Assembly: GCA_023374045.1 (NCBI GenBank)
Contig: CM041776.1
Coordinates: 476,831,375 to 476,895,374, forward strand
DNA: 64,000 bases
Reading direction: 5' to 3'
From: Limonium bicolor
Lineage: Eukaryota; Streptophyta; Magnoliopsida; Caryophyllales; Plumbaginaceae
Below, piece by piece: positions 22,080 through 33,027 of this stretch. The notes beneath the pieces are model-generated. The model saw only the letters and a list, made by a program, of their open reading frames with translations, ran no database searches and was not told where the DNA came from. Position 1 is the first letter of the stretch; every line of letters starts with the position of its first letter. Both the position numbers and the translations under genes were made by a program.

Positions 22080-22401
22080 GTTGTGGACTCGGTACCGAAG
22101 GTAATCTGAGTATCCTCACCGAAGCATAAGCCGGTAATAGCGGCACCATCTTAACGAGAACCTTCCCAGTGAACGGCATTGATGCCTCAGTATTATTCTA
22201 CTCCAGCGCCTCTCATACTTTCGTTTCGTCATCATTTGCGAAGAGGTAGGGGCTAGATGCGGATGAGCTACCGAACTTCTTGGTTACTCTCCCGTTGAAG
22301 GAGCGAGTACGATGTACAAAGTATTACAAAGTAGCCACGATCCGAATCAAAGGTGAAGAGTTTCCCATCTCCTTCATCGAATTTAATGGGTTGGGATTGA
22401 C
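22080..22401 (+). pseudogene. C1 aspartic protease, active site lost
   Basis: The frame reads VNGIDASVLFYSSASHTFVS, where C2 has LFDSGASHTFVS. The catalytic Asp is changed to Tyr and the Gly to Ser. Further stops and a shift occur at about 22130, 22249 and 22403. [12 protein letters not shown] marks the second half. The protease normally releases capsid and enzymes from Gag-Pol. Confidence 0.8.
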
Positions 22402-23229
22402 TTGATAGTCCGGATGAACTGGTTGGAGAGACACAAGGGGCGAATCCTCTACGCCAAGCATAGATTGCTGCTCAAGAGTTCTTCTGGGGTTACCGTATCT
22501 TATCGCCAGAGACCGAGAGAGCCTTCGACTACAGTCATCTCCGCTATGGCTATATACCGGGAGCTCAGAAAAGGACATGATGTGTATTTATGCCATGTGC
22601 AAGATCTAGAAAGAGATCTAGAATTCAACATCGACGTATCAGTTGTATTAGAATTCCCCGATGTATTCCTGAAGGAGCTGCCTGGTATGCCACCTCAGAG
22701 AGCTGTAGAATTTGAGATTGATCTCCTTCCTGGTACTGGTCCCATTGCTAGGGCACCATACCGTATGACACCAGCAGAAATGACAGAGCTCAAGGAGCAG
22801 TTGCACGATTTACTTGACAAAGGGTTTATACGCCCGAGCGTATCACCCTGGGGAGCACCGGTCCTCTTCGTTAAGAAGAAGGACGGTAGCATCCGACTCT
22901 GCACCGACTACCGCGAATTGAATGCGGTCACCATCAAGAATAAATACCCATTGCCTCGCATCGATGACCTATTCGACCAGTTGAAAGGAGCTTCAGTCTT
23001 CTCTAAGATTGACCTCCAATCTGGATATCATCAGATTGCTATCAGAGAGCAAGATATAGAGAAAACGACATTCCGTACCAGATATGGCCACTACGAATTC
23101 ACCGTTATGCCATTCAGTTTGTCCAATGCACCAGCTAAGTTCATGGATCTAATGAACCGGCTATTCAGTGAGCAGTTAGACATTTCTGTCGTAGTCTTCA
23201 TCGACGACATCCTTGTGTATTCTAAATAA
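22402..23229 (+). pseudogene. C1 reverse transcriptase
   Basis: An open stretch of 275 codons holds the Ty3/gypsy RT palm: [75 protein letters not shown], and the active-site [12 protein letters not shown] with both catalytic Asp residues. The FGLSNAP box reads [11 protein letters not shown] follows the active site at 23227. The front 100 codons are the protease-RT linker. The catalytic core looks intact, but the polyprotein is not. Confidence 0.9.
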
Positions 23230-23985
23230 GCAGAAGAGCATGCTAACCACCTCAGAAAAGTACTTGAGACACTACGTGAGAACCAGCTTTATGCGAAGTT
23301 CTCCAAATGCAAGTTTTGGCTAGATCAGATATCTTTCCTCGGTCATGTCATCTCGAACGCGGGTATTTCAGTTGTTCCATCTAAGATTCAAGCTGTCCGA
23401 TCATGGCCTAGACCTAAGACTGTTACCGACATTTGGAGCTTTCTTGGTCTAGCCGGTTATTACCGGAGATTTGTAAAGGACTTCTCGAAAGTCGCTAAGC
23501 CCATGACGACGCTGATAAAGAAAGATGCACCATTTGTATGGACAGACGAGTGCGAGGTATCCTTCTAGAGCCTAAACGACTCATTGACCTCAACGCCCAT
23601 CCTTACTCTTCCAAAGGGCATAGAGGGATTTGAGGTATATTGTGATGCGTTAGGCAAGGGAATGAGATGCGTACTCATGCAGCATGGCAAGGTAGTAGCC
23701 TACGCCTCCCGCCAGCTGAAAAAGCATGAGGAGAATTACCCGACACACGATCTAGAGTTAGGAGCCATTGTCTTCGCCTTGAAGATTTGATGACACTATC
23801 TCTATGGGGTAAGCATCACCATCTACTCCGACCATAAAAGTTTACAATATGTATTCACGTAGAAGGAACTGAATTTGAGACACAGAAGGTGGATGGAGTT
23901 TCTTTCAGATTACAAAATCGACCAGCAGTATAAGGAAGGGAAGGCAAACATTGTAGCTGACGCCCTGAGCCGTCGAGCACACTCG
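23230..23985 (+). pseudogene. C1 RT thumb and RNase H
   Basis: After the stop the same protein continues: [40 protein letters not shown], then RNase H with [48 protein letters not shown] and [13 protein letters not shown]. Stops occur at 23566, 23788 and 23860. The Tyr-Cys-Asp and Ser-Asp-His catalytic positions are still visible. Confidence 0.85.
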
Positions 23986-24524
23986 CTCCATTCGCTACTC
24001 GCTTCTTCTAGCTTGGTTGACGAGGTGCGAGAAGCTCAGTTGAGCGACCCTTATATGACCGAGATCAGACAGAAGATCACAGATGACACATTCGAGAAAA
24101 GAAGTATGACTTCAAACTACATGAAAATGGTCCGATCCGGCTGAATGGCAGGTTATGCGTCCCCCAAAGCATTGCTGAGCTGAGGGATCGCATCCTGCGA
24201 GAGTCACACAGTTATACACTATCCATCCATCCGGGAGCCTCCAAGATGTACAAAGACATGAAGAGGTACTTCTGGTGGTCTGGAATGAAATCCGATGTGA
24301 CTGAGTATGTGCTAAGATGCCTAACATGCCAGAAAGTGAAGTTTGAACATCGAAGACCGGGTGGAATGGTACAGTCTATGCCAATTCCGGAGTGGAAATT
24401 CCATGATATCTCCATGGATTTTGTTGTAGGACTCCCACCTGCCAGGGGAGGACTCAACATGATCTGGGTAGTAGTCGATTGCCTCACCAAGGTTGCCCGA
24501 TTCATACCGATGAAGGGCACCTGG
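23986..24524 (+). pseudogene. C1 integrase, N-terminal half
   Basis: It includes the HHCC zinc site (a His near RESHSY, IHPGASKMYKDMKRYFWW, then CLTCQKVKFEH) and the first core Asp in WKFHDISMDFVVGLP. It ends at IPMKGTW, where C2 interrupts. In C2 the same place continues as KVVKLAELFDREIIRHH. One frame change lies near 24140. Confidence 0.88.
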
Positions 24525-26170
24525 TGTAACACCCCTACTGCTAATCCCGTACTTACCGTCTAATCGTCCTAATGATCCTACTACATCGCAGCGGAAATAC
24601 TACTACTACGGCGGGTGATACAACGCTGCTAACCGCCCATACGGCTAGCTAGGCTTACACTACTTACAGTTACAGTCTGATGTCTAATTATACCGAGCTA
24701 TTACATTCCATACCGTATACAAAAGATCATATACTTACATTGCTGGATTACCGAGTATCAAGTGTAGTTAATTACATCCCTTTTCAATCTTCCAAAAATA
24801 ATGAGTTTCTACCGACTACTCATCTATACCATCTCCTAGTTCTTTCATTATCCAAAAGGGGTGTACCCCATGGTACACCGGCTAACAAAAACCTATAACC
24901 GTGTACAACTTAGTACACCATCCACAATTCATTAATTACAGACAAAAGAATCAAACTTAAACTCTTCATAGCCTTCACCCGTCTCGAGGACCTACATTAT
25001 ATTAAAAACATCGCCCCAAGGGGCTCAACAAAAAGCTGCATATAAACTTCGCATATACCGCGTGCTAACTAGGGTACGCCGACTATTTAAGGTCGACTGT
25101 ACATGCGGTTCATTATTTTCATACATACATGCTTTACATACAACATACAATCATATACAATACAATACACAATCTAAACAACGGTACAATAGCACACACA
25201 ATACTTACCTTCACAAGGGTTAGCCAAATTACACATCCGGGTTAATTGGATGCTTATTACTCTTTTACTCATTACTCAATACTTTCTCTTACTTTACTTA
25301 CTTACTTTACCATACTTGTTTACTCATTCTTACTTACTTACTTTTACTCATGTTAAGTCGGTATGACCTCCGGGCAGGGACTACACCGTCCCACCACCGG
25401 GTTTTACTCGGCTCACCAATCCAGGATGCTACCCATTTAAGGGGTTTGGGCCGTGGACCAGTTAAGAGCCAGGAATTGGAGCCAACCTCTTGTGACTCCG
25501 CCTCCTCACGCGTGGCCGAAACTATATCGGACGTCTACTCATTCCAATTTAATTACCAATTTATTAAGTTAGATTGGTTAGCTTGTTAGGAATCAGTTAG
25601 AAGTCCATCTCATTAACATTCGGTCACAACACAATATATCAAGCATACACACATTCATATTCATCCATACATTTCATGAATTATACAAACTATGATATAA
25701 AGACAATATCCAACAAGGAACAATCTCATGATCACAAGTAAGCATAGTATATCCGATTCGTGCATTTATCTTATTTGGTGGTCAATTAGCAGACAAGCAC
25801 ACAAATCAGAGTAGCCAAGGTAGCATACGGGGCATGAGAAGTTCATACCGTTCACTGTTGTACTTGTAACCGACGTTCCTTCGGTGTTCACAATCCAAGT
25901 CCTATCATATACATACAATTGGGTGGTTAATTACCCTTACTTAACCTTCCTAATTTTTTTACTAACTTTTCCTGGTTTATACTTACTAATTCATTGTTAT
26001 TCAAATATATGTACTTAGGTTACTTACTTAAAATTATTTTCTAAGCTTGTTAATGGCCTTAATAACCTTTAAACATCATTAATTATGTCTTAATTATCTT
26101 ATATTATCATTACCCACCTTTACCCTACCTTAGATTAGCTTTAAAATGCATTCTGGAATGAAAATGGTGT

Positions 26171-26430
26171 GGTCCGGGTTACTGTCCGGGTTTACAAACC
26201 CGGACCACTACTTTGGAAAATCCCTCGGGTATGATTTATGACTGGTCCGGGTTTGTATCCTAGTTTACAAACCCGAACCACATGTTTTGATAAGTTACGG
26301 GTGTGATTTAGGGGTGGCCCGGGTTAGTAACCTGGTTTGCAAACCCGGACCACTCCATTGTTATAGCAATCTGCCGTGTTTTGATACTGGTCCGAGTTTC
26401 TGTACTTGTTTACAGACCCGGACCACTTGC
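26171..26430. repeat. Four-unit hairpin array in C2 3' LTR, ~73-bp period
   Basis: Units start with GGTCCGGGTT-like sequence at 26171, 26244, 26315 and 26389: spacings 73, 71 and 74. Each pairs it with AAACCCGGACC about 20-25 bases on; the best stem is about 14 bp (26244). The array lies at the place equivalent to the CGACCGACC array of C1 but is unrelated in sequence. Confidence 0.85.
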
Positions 26431-27256
26431 AGGTTTGAAAAATATGTATGTTTTTGAACTTGTTTCAACTCCAAACTTCTACTAATCTCTTCCCTAATAT
26501 TCCTACATGTAACCTAGCATATTTTGACATTGATTAAGCACTTTAAACTACCCTAATCCAACCTATATTTCTATCTGTCAACTTATAGATTTTTACTGCT
26601 AAATTTTCCTTCCTGTTGCAGTTTTCTTCTTCAACCAATGTAACAGATCTTCCTATTCTTCTTCCCACTAATTAAATGACTCTCAAACTAGCCTAACTTA
26701 GTTAAACATTTCCCATTACACCATTTCCAACTCTACTCCACTGCATCTCTTCCTCCCGTTACAAACCAAAGTGAAAATCTTATTTTCCTTCTCTGCAACC
26801 CTCTCTGTTCTTTCTTTTCTAACAGCACTCAAGTCTCTAAATTCCTAATCAAATTTTGACAGAGTTTCCCTACAATTCTAAGTGTTCTCACCATATAATT
26901 TTGCACACTCAATATAGTTACCACCTACTCATTATACACATTATTCCCATACAAAATTCTAACACCTAATGTACACTTAATATTCACACTTGCATTTTAT
27001 TTACTTGTTTTCAAAAGCTTCAAACTACCAATACCAACCACATTAATATCCCATTCTTTTCCTACGTTACAGTGGTTTAGACCATTGCTAAAACAATATA
27101 CAAACATTAAAATTGTACAGAGGCTTCTCATTACCTTGGTTCCTTGCTTCATTTTTTTCTTTCTCTCTTCCTCCTTTCTTGCTCCTCTTTCCTTCTTGTT
27201 CTTGTTCTTTGTTTTCTTGAGTTTATTTAAGCCAAGCTACCCATGTAACGAGGCAT

Positions 27257-27272
27257 ACACACACACACACCA
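27257..27272. repeat. (AC)n microsatellite
   Basis: A short AC run in the C2 3' LTR; the matching run at 62743-62760 differs in length and has a G interruption. Confidence 0.8.
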
Positions 27273-27570
27273 AAACTAGTAAATTTCTAACGTAGGCTTT
27301 AAACCCTAACTTGTGAGAATTCATTTAAAACTCTTAGGAAGTCTTACCTTGAGCTTCTAATGGAGTTTTTGAGTAGAAAATGACAAGGCTTCAGCTCTCA
27401 AGGTGGAACACCAAAAACGGTTGGATGGAGAACAATGGTGTTCACATGAGTTTTGGTTTTTGCAAGGAAAAATGGAAAAGAGAATAGCTTTGGTCCTTTC
27501 CTTACCTTAGAACATGAAGAAGAAGATGGAGCTTAAAATGGTGTTCTTTAGACCTTAAATGGTGTTCCTG

Positions 27571-27671
27571 TCAAGGATTCTCACCGGGGTCTCGACATAT
27601 CTCATAGTCGGCTCAATGGATAGTCTCTCGGGCTCTAGGACATGAGAAGGATCGGCGATGTACTTCTTGAG
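27571..27671 (-). pseudogene. C2 pol C-terminal fragment beyond B
   Basis: On the minus strand, reading out of 40922-41000 and across the B insertion, DVFHVSQ continues as LKKYIADPSHVLEPERL, then YVETPVRILDR. This is the standard end of the Tekay/Del integrase, just before its chromodomain. The chromodomain itself is missing: the frame runs at once into LTR-derived sequence. It proves that B split one coding region. Confidence 0.85.
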
Positions 27672-27676
27672 TTGTG
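27672..27676. repeat. Target-site duplication of B, left
   Basis: TTGTG directly before the B LTR, repeated at 40917-40921. Confidence 0.92.
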
Positions 27677-28833
27677 TGATAAGTGTGAAATACATATATT
27701 TTTTAGGCTTTAATTCTTCCTATTTTAATAACAATTCATGTCATATTTTACACTTATCAAATGCTTTTTCTAAGATTTATGTTTTGATGTAAACTTATAC
27801 ATTTTATGTGTCAAATGCAAGAAAAAGTCATAAACTCACATTTGTCATATATATATTATATATATTCACACGGCAATAAACACAATTATTCATTCATCAT
27901 TCATTAACCATTAACACAACATTGAGTCATCATTACATATACTTTTGTTTTTATGGCCACGTACAGGTACATAACATTTATATCATCTTCATTCACTCAC
28001 GGCTGGACTGGAATTAGAAACTGGCAAGGTATGGGCTATTCTATTGTTTATCGTACTGCACATGAGGAGAATAATCCAAGCTTGGATTCACGCTGGGACA
28101 TGCTGGCATCGCACAACAGAGAACCGACCTAACATATCAGAGGGGGGACTGTCTTCATTCTCGATCTCCATTTCACGCCCGGAACTATCCATCAGCTTCT
28201 TCATATATTTCATCATCGACCCTCTCGAGGACACACATCATCACCCACCACATATCATCCATCTCCATTTCACGCCGCATCGACCACGATTCACCACCGT
28301 CATCACCCCATCTATACCGACATCTCACCAGCACCGCATCTACCCATTGTCCAACCCGCACCGCATACCACTGTACCGACGACCACCATCATTCCATCTC
28401 CATTCACGCCATTACCATCGACCACACCATCGTCTCACACAGCACCACATCTCACCACTCTCTCTTCACCATCACTCTCGCACCACGTCCATCCCGCCAC
28501 GACCCACACGCAGACCACCATCACCAACGTCCTATTTTTACACCATCGTCGAACAGAGGAGGAGGCATCAACACATTCATCCCACGTTTCTTCATCCGGG
28601 CCATCACCATCGACACCTGCGACCCATCACTCCATCACCACCGTAACCACCTCATCGTCTTCGTCGTAACATCCACACCACCGTCATCACATCTTCATTG
28701 TCACGCCCACATCTCACCAGAGGACGATCTTCATCGCCTTCACCATTCACACCCGTGACAACTCAACACTATACTACATCATCACTCGTCATCACGCATC
28801 CTCTTCATCGCCAGAGATCACCGTTTATCATCG

Positions 28834-28841
28834 ACCACCAT
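28834..28841. repeat. Target-site duplication of the MITE, left
   Basis: ACCACCAT, repeated at 29013-29020; the B 3' LTR has a single ACAACCAT-like site near 39560. Confidence 0.85.
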
Positions 28842-29012
28842 CAGGGCGGAGCCAGAAATCAAAGTTGAGGGGGGCATGGACAAAATTATCAAAAGTTAGG
28901 GGGGTCTTTACTTAAAATTTTCTATAAAAAAAAATTACATTATAATTTTGTGCAATTTAACAAAGTTGGGGGGTGTGTTGCTCCCTCCTGCACTGCTCTG
29001 TCTCCGCCCCTG
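28842..29012. mobile_element. hAT-like MITE inside B 5' LTR
   Basis: 171 bases with terminal inverted repeats CAGGGCGGAGCCAGA and, inverted at the other end, CAGGGGCGGAGACAGA. The 8-bp target duplication fits the hAT superfamily. The interior has no coding potential. The 3' LTR of B lacks it, so it arrived after B inserted. Confidence 0.85.
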
Positions 29013-29020
29013 ACCACCAT
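29013..29020. repeat. Target-site duplication of the MITE, right
   Basis: ACCACCAT, identical to 28834-28841. Confidence 0.85.
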
Positions 29021-30402
29021 TATCACCCCATTTTCATTCTCGTCGCCTTCAGGAACTGCATCCGAGGAGAGATCAAGACGCAGACTCACATCTCACCAGA
29101 TGAAATATATTCAAGCCATACACTCACCATCGACTCCCGCAACCGACTGCTTTCACCACACTCGCATCTGACAGGACCATCTTCACCGTCATCACTACGA
29201 ATCCATCGCCATGAGCTCACCTCCGCATTATCACCGCCACCATCGTTCTTCGTCGTCGACCGTACGAGTAGAGGAGGCGAGAGCGAGAGCTGACGAGGGA
29301 AGCTAGTCACGTTCACGTCTTCATCTTCACCGCCGGTGCGAGGGAATCGACAAGTTGAGAATCGCAGCAGTAGGTCGGAGAGCTACGAGAAATAACAGGG
29401 AGAACCGGGGGAAAAGCAACAGGGCGAACCGACCTGGAGTGAACCGATCTGCATTGAACCGGACCAGAACTTAATAAGGGTTTTACTAAACTTATGCTAT
29501 TACATTATATTTGTTACATGTTATTTACTTCTTGTTACATTTTTAGTTATTACATAACATTTAATATTTGTTTTAATGTTTATTTTAATTTTTGAAATAA
29601 TGTGTGAGTAGTTTAATTTTAGTTTCCCGAGTTGGGAAGTGACCCTAATTCCCGATGATTATGTTTTATTAATGTTCCGTACACCTTCATTATTATGATT
29701 AGTTTGATTCCTGTTCTTAATATGTTTTAGTTACCTGGCCAATAATTAGAACAATTCTTGTAGTTTTCTAATCAGCATGCGAGAGCTGAGATAGTTAACT
29801 AGACATAGGAAGTCGAACCTGATTAATAACTAGAAGCCTGACCCCGCCTATAGGTTAATTGGACTCCAATAGAAACTGTACTTTATGCGATTAGTGGTGT
29901 CCGGATTAGAGCATTAGTCTGTTGCTAGTTCTAGCAATTAATTAGGGTTCGTTAGACTTAGCCGTTGATGAATTAATTAAAGTTTCTGAGTTAATTATAA
30001 AAAGCTAGAGGAAGAATTAATAGTAAAATCTGAAGCATTAGGTGAGCACTGAGCAGAACAACTCGGGGAGCGTCTTTTAATTATTATATTTTAAACCCAT
30101 TATTTGTTTTATTTTGCTTGTTTGTTTTATTTATTCTTTTTATTCCTTTATTTACTTAATTTATTTTATTTGCTTTATTATTTTATGTTAGTTTGTTGAG
30201 TCATTTATTTTTATTAAATTAATTAAAACCTTTAAAAAGTGACATTTCATGTTTTCTTAGTTTAGTTTCTCAGTTAGTAAATAAATTGTCAGTTAATTGA
30301 ACGAGGTCCCTGAGATCGACAACCCACTTATTCACTATACCCGCAAAACGATAGGTACACTGCCTAGGTGGAAGTAGTCACATATTTCTGCTAACAAGTT
30401 TT

Positions 30403-30420
30403 TGGCGCCGTTGCCGGGGA
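30403..30420 (+). promoter_or_regulatory. Primer-binding site of B (tRNA-Asp)
   Basis: TGGCGCCGTTGCCGGGGA, six bases after the LTR end, is the tRNA-Asp complement used by Athila and Tat elements. Confidence 0.92.
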
Positions 30421-31607
30421 CCTCCGACACGGTTAATTGATATTTATTTTAATTGGGATTTATTTTTTTTAGTTATTTCTCTTCTTGATTGAGATTTTAT
30501 TTTAACATTTTGTTTATTCTCAGATTATTTTAATTTTTGTTGATTTCTTACGTATACATATTTTTGATTGAAATTCAATTTGTTAAGTTATACGTAGTTA
30601 CTAGCTAGGTTGAACTTTGATACGTTTGTTTCTCTTGTTTTATTTCTATTTATTTTATTTGTTTTAGTTTTTGTTTAGTTTTTTTTCTCTTAATACGGTA
30701 ATTAATTATTAATTAGTATAGTTTATCGTTTTGTTTTCGTGTTTCTTAACATGTTGTTACTTACTTTTCGTTTTAGTTTATCATAATTAGAATTAATTTA
30801 GTGTACTTCTTAGTTTAGAATTTAGCATAAGTACTTTTTCACGGTTAATTGACATATTAATTTGTTTGATTGTGATTTATTTATTATTTTGATTAATATT
30901 TGAGTGTTTATTTATTGTGTTTCGTGTTACGATTTCGTTTTGTTTTATTTTGGTTTTCGTTTTTTTATTTTATTACGGTTTTATTTTTTTTCTTTATTTA
31001 TTTTTGATGACTTTCCTTTTGTTTTGTTTTTGTTTATTTACCTTTAGGATTTACTTGCTTAGAAGTTGGTTGAACGTATACATATTGCTTCTAATTGATA
31101 GTTACGTTAATTAGCTTTAGTTAGGATTAATCTTGGTATTTGATTTTCTTTATTTACTTTTTGTATGACGTTTTATTTAATTGTTTTTGATTTTGTTTCC
31201 TGTATTATTTGCTGATTTTCTTTTTACTAATTAGGATTTTATCTTTACCCTATAATCTAGATTTTATAGTTAATTTCGGTTGTTTAATTTTTGTTAGTCT
31301 TTCCGATTTTATTTGTTTTACAATCCTATTTTGTGTTGTTCTACAATTTTTATTTTAAGAGTGCTTTTGTTCACCTTGAGACTTAGGAATTGAATTTTGT
31401 TTCGTTTTCTTTATTTTTCTATCGATTTTATTTTATTGTTCTTTCGTTTTTGTTGGGATATACTTGTTACTTTGTAGTCCATAATTTGATTGTTTATTTT
31501 AGTTTTTAGATTGTCTTTGTTTAGATTTAAAAATGTTAGGAATCATTTATTTAATTCTTATTTGCTTAGTATTCTTTCTTTCTTTTTACAGACGCTAATT
31601 TATATTC
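30421..31607 (+). other. Element B untranslated leader
   Basis: A T-rich leader of about 1.2 kb with no domain. The 65-codon Phe-rich open stretch at 30917 is a by-product of T runs. Long leaders before gag are common in Athila. Several TTTTTAG and TTTACAG endings, including CTTTTTACAG at 31582-31591 shortly before the gag ATG, could act as splice acceptors. Confidence 0.6.
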
Positions 31608-33027
31608 ATGCGTCGAACACGATCTGCAGGTGATCCTTTAGCTGATCCTGAACCAGAGATTGAGAGATACTTGCACAGCAGACGACAGTTGCAATTCGCC
31701 ATGGCAGCCAGACCAACTCTAGGTGAATACCAGCAACCATCAGTTGAAGGGAGGCCTTCTGCTATCGTCCTCCCCCAGGTGACGCAAGCTGAGCTAGATG
31801 CATGACAATTCAAAACGAGCTTCATCACCACACTGTACCATCAAGGACAATTCAGCGGGCTCAACTCAGATGACGCTTCACACCACATCTCTGCATTCCT
31901 GGACTTTTGTAATACCTTCAACAAGACAGGAAACCTGAACGAGCGCATCCGGTTGCAGTTATTCCCGTATTCTCTAAAGGATGGGGCAGCTAGGTGGCTA
32001 CGAAGTCTGCAGCCTAGTAGCATCTACACTTGGGCGGATCTAGCAAACAAATTCCTAGCAAAGTACTATCCTCCATCAAAGACATGGGAGAAGATTGTAG
32101 AGATTACAAATTTCTGTCAGGAGCCAGGAGAATCTCTGTATGATTCGTGGGATAGATTCAAGGAGTTACAGATTCTTTGCCCACATCACGGTATGAGTAG
32201 TGAGGAGTTAGTACTGTCATTCTTCAAGGGCTTGAACGATTCAAACAAGTTGTTGCTTAGTTCCTCATCTGGAGGAAATTTCATGGTGAGTACTGGAGAT
32301 GAAGCAATGGAGCTCCTGGATACCATGACTGCTAGCACCAGACAGTGGTGCAAGAACAAGGGACGAGGTGAGTCTAAAAGAGAGCCAGATATGTTTAGTC
32401 TTCCCCAGCAAGATCATGTATCTGCTCAATTAGCTACTCTAACTAAGGTTGTGGAAAAGTTAGCTTTAAATCAGAAACAGGAGCAAACAGTGAAGGCAAC
32501 TACTTCTTCGCCTTTCTTGAACCCTTGTTGTGAAAATTGTGGAGGTGCCCATGAGACCTTCAACTGTGAAGGACCTGGTTTAGTTGGAAACCACAGGAGG
32601 TAAATTCGATAAACAACAGGCCATGTAACCCTTATCCTAACTCTTTTAATCACAACAATTGGAGGAACAATCACAGCCACCTTGGAGAGGTAATGATCAG
32701 CAAATGGGTAACCAAGGTTTTAATCAAAATAGACCATCTTATTTTCATAGGCAACAAGAACAATCTCAGAATTCTCAGGGAGGTAATAGTAAGATTGAAA
32801 GTATGCTAGCAGAACTCCTTAAGCAAGGACAGGCTACTAATGCTCGATTTACTGAAATTGAATCTAAGTTTGCAGAGCAGGCAGCTAGGAATGCTGATCA
32901 AGCTGCCATCAATCAGAGCCTAGAGAGACAGATGAGTTGGATTGCAGAACAGCTAGCATAGAGACCTTCAGGATCACTCCCCAGTCAGACCGATCCAAAC
33001 CCGAGAGAGCAACTTAAAGCAGTAACG
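31608..33027 (+). pseudogene. gag: Element B gag
   Basis: ATG 31608 begins MRRTRSAGDPLADPEPEIER. A TGA at 31803 interrupts the same frame, which goes on with the capsid core: LQLFPYSLKDGAARWLRSLQ, WADLANKFLAKYYPP and PGESLYDSWDRFKELQILCP. A zinc knuckle CENCGGAHETFNC follows near 32530. Frame changes occur near 32590 and 32680. The helical tail IESMLAELLKQGQATNARFT ends at a TAG (32959), and PNPREQLKAVTLRSGKEL leads into the next frame. Gag is the particle protein of this Athila element. Confidence 0.88.

Larger units (their letters stand above)
15738..24524 (+). mobile_element. Element C1: Tekay/Del-like retrotransposon carrying AlkB
   Basis: In order: 5' LTR, tRNA-iMet primer site, gag with zinc knuckle, AlkB segment, protease, RT, RNase H and integrase. 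It is cut at 24524, inside the integrase core, where the LTR of C2 begins. The rest of C1 is not in the window. RT and integrase signatures ([48 protein letters not shown]) are of the Tekay/Del chromovirus kind. Stops and frameshifts are present throughout. Confidence 0.88.
24525..27560 (-). repeat. C2 3' LTR, truncated
   Basis: It matches 59996 to about 63030 closely and in the same orientation. On the minus strand it ends GTAGGGGTGTTACA at 24525. The first ~740 bases of the LTR and its polypurine tract are missing; at about 27560-27570 the sequence switches to the pol C-terminal coding stretch. The small open frames at 24680, 25350 and 27085 repeat at 60154, 60722 and 62557 and are not genes. 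Confidence 0.85.
27677..30396 (+). repeat. Element B 5' LTR (2720 bp)
   Basis: It starts TGATAAGTGTGAAATACATA and ends TTTCTGCTAACA. It is about 190 bases longer than the 3' LTR; 171 + 8 of these are a MITE and its target duplication. Bases 28130-29330 are rich in CAT/CAC/ATC triplets, which give long His/Pro/Thr open frames (28044-28646). I regard these as non-coding. Confidence 0.93.

Noticed and set aside
24525..24530. Search for a 5-bp target duplication of C2
   Set aside because: CCTGG before 24525 does not match GTCTA after 63783; the right LTR adjoins another internal region, so no duplication is expected there.
28044..28646. 200-codon His/Pro-rich open frame, with a sister frame at 38760-39368
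   Set aside because: Both lie in B LTRs, follow a CAT/CAC repeat, and the two copies change frame relative to each other; no domain is present.
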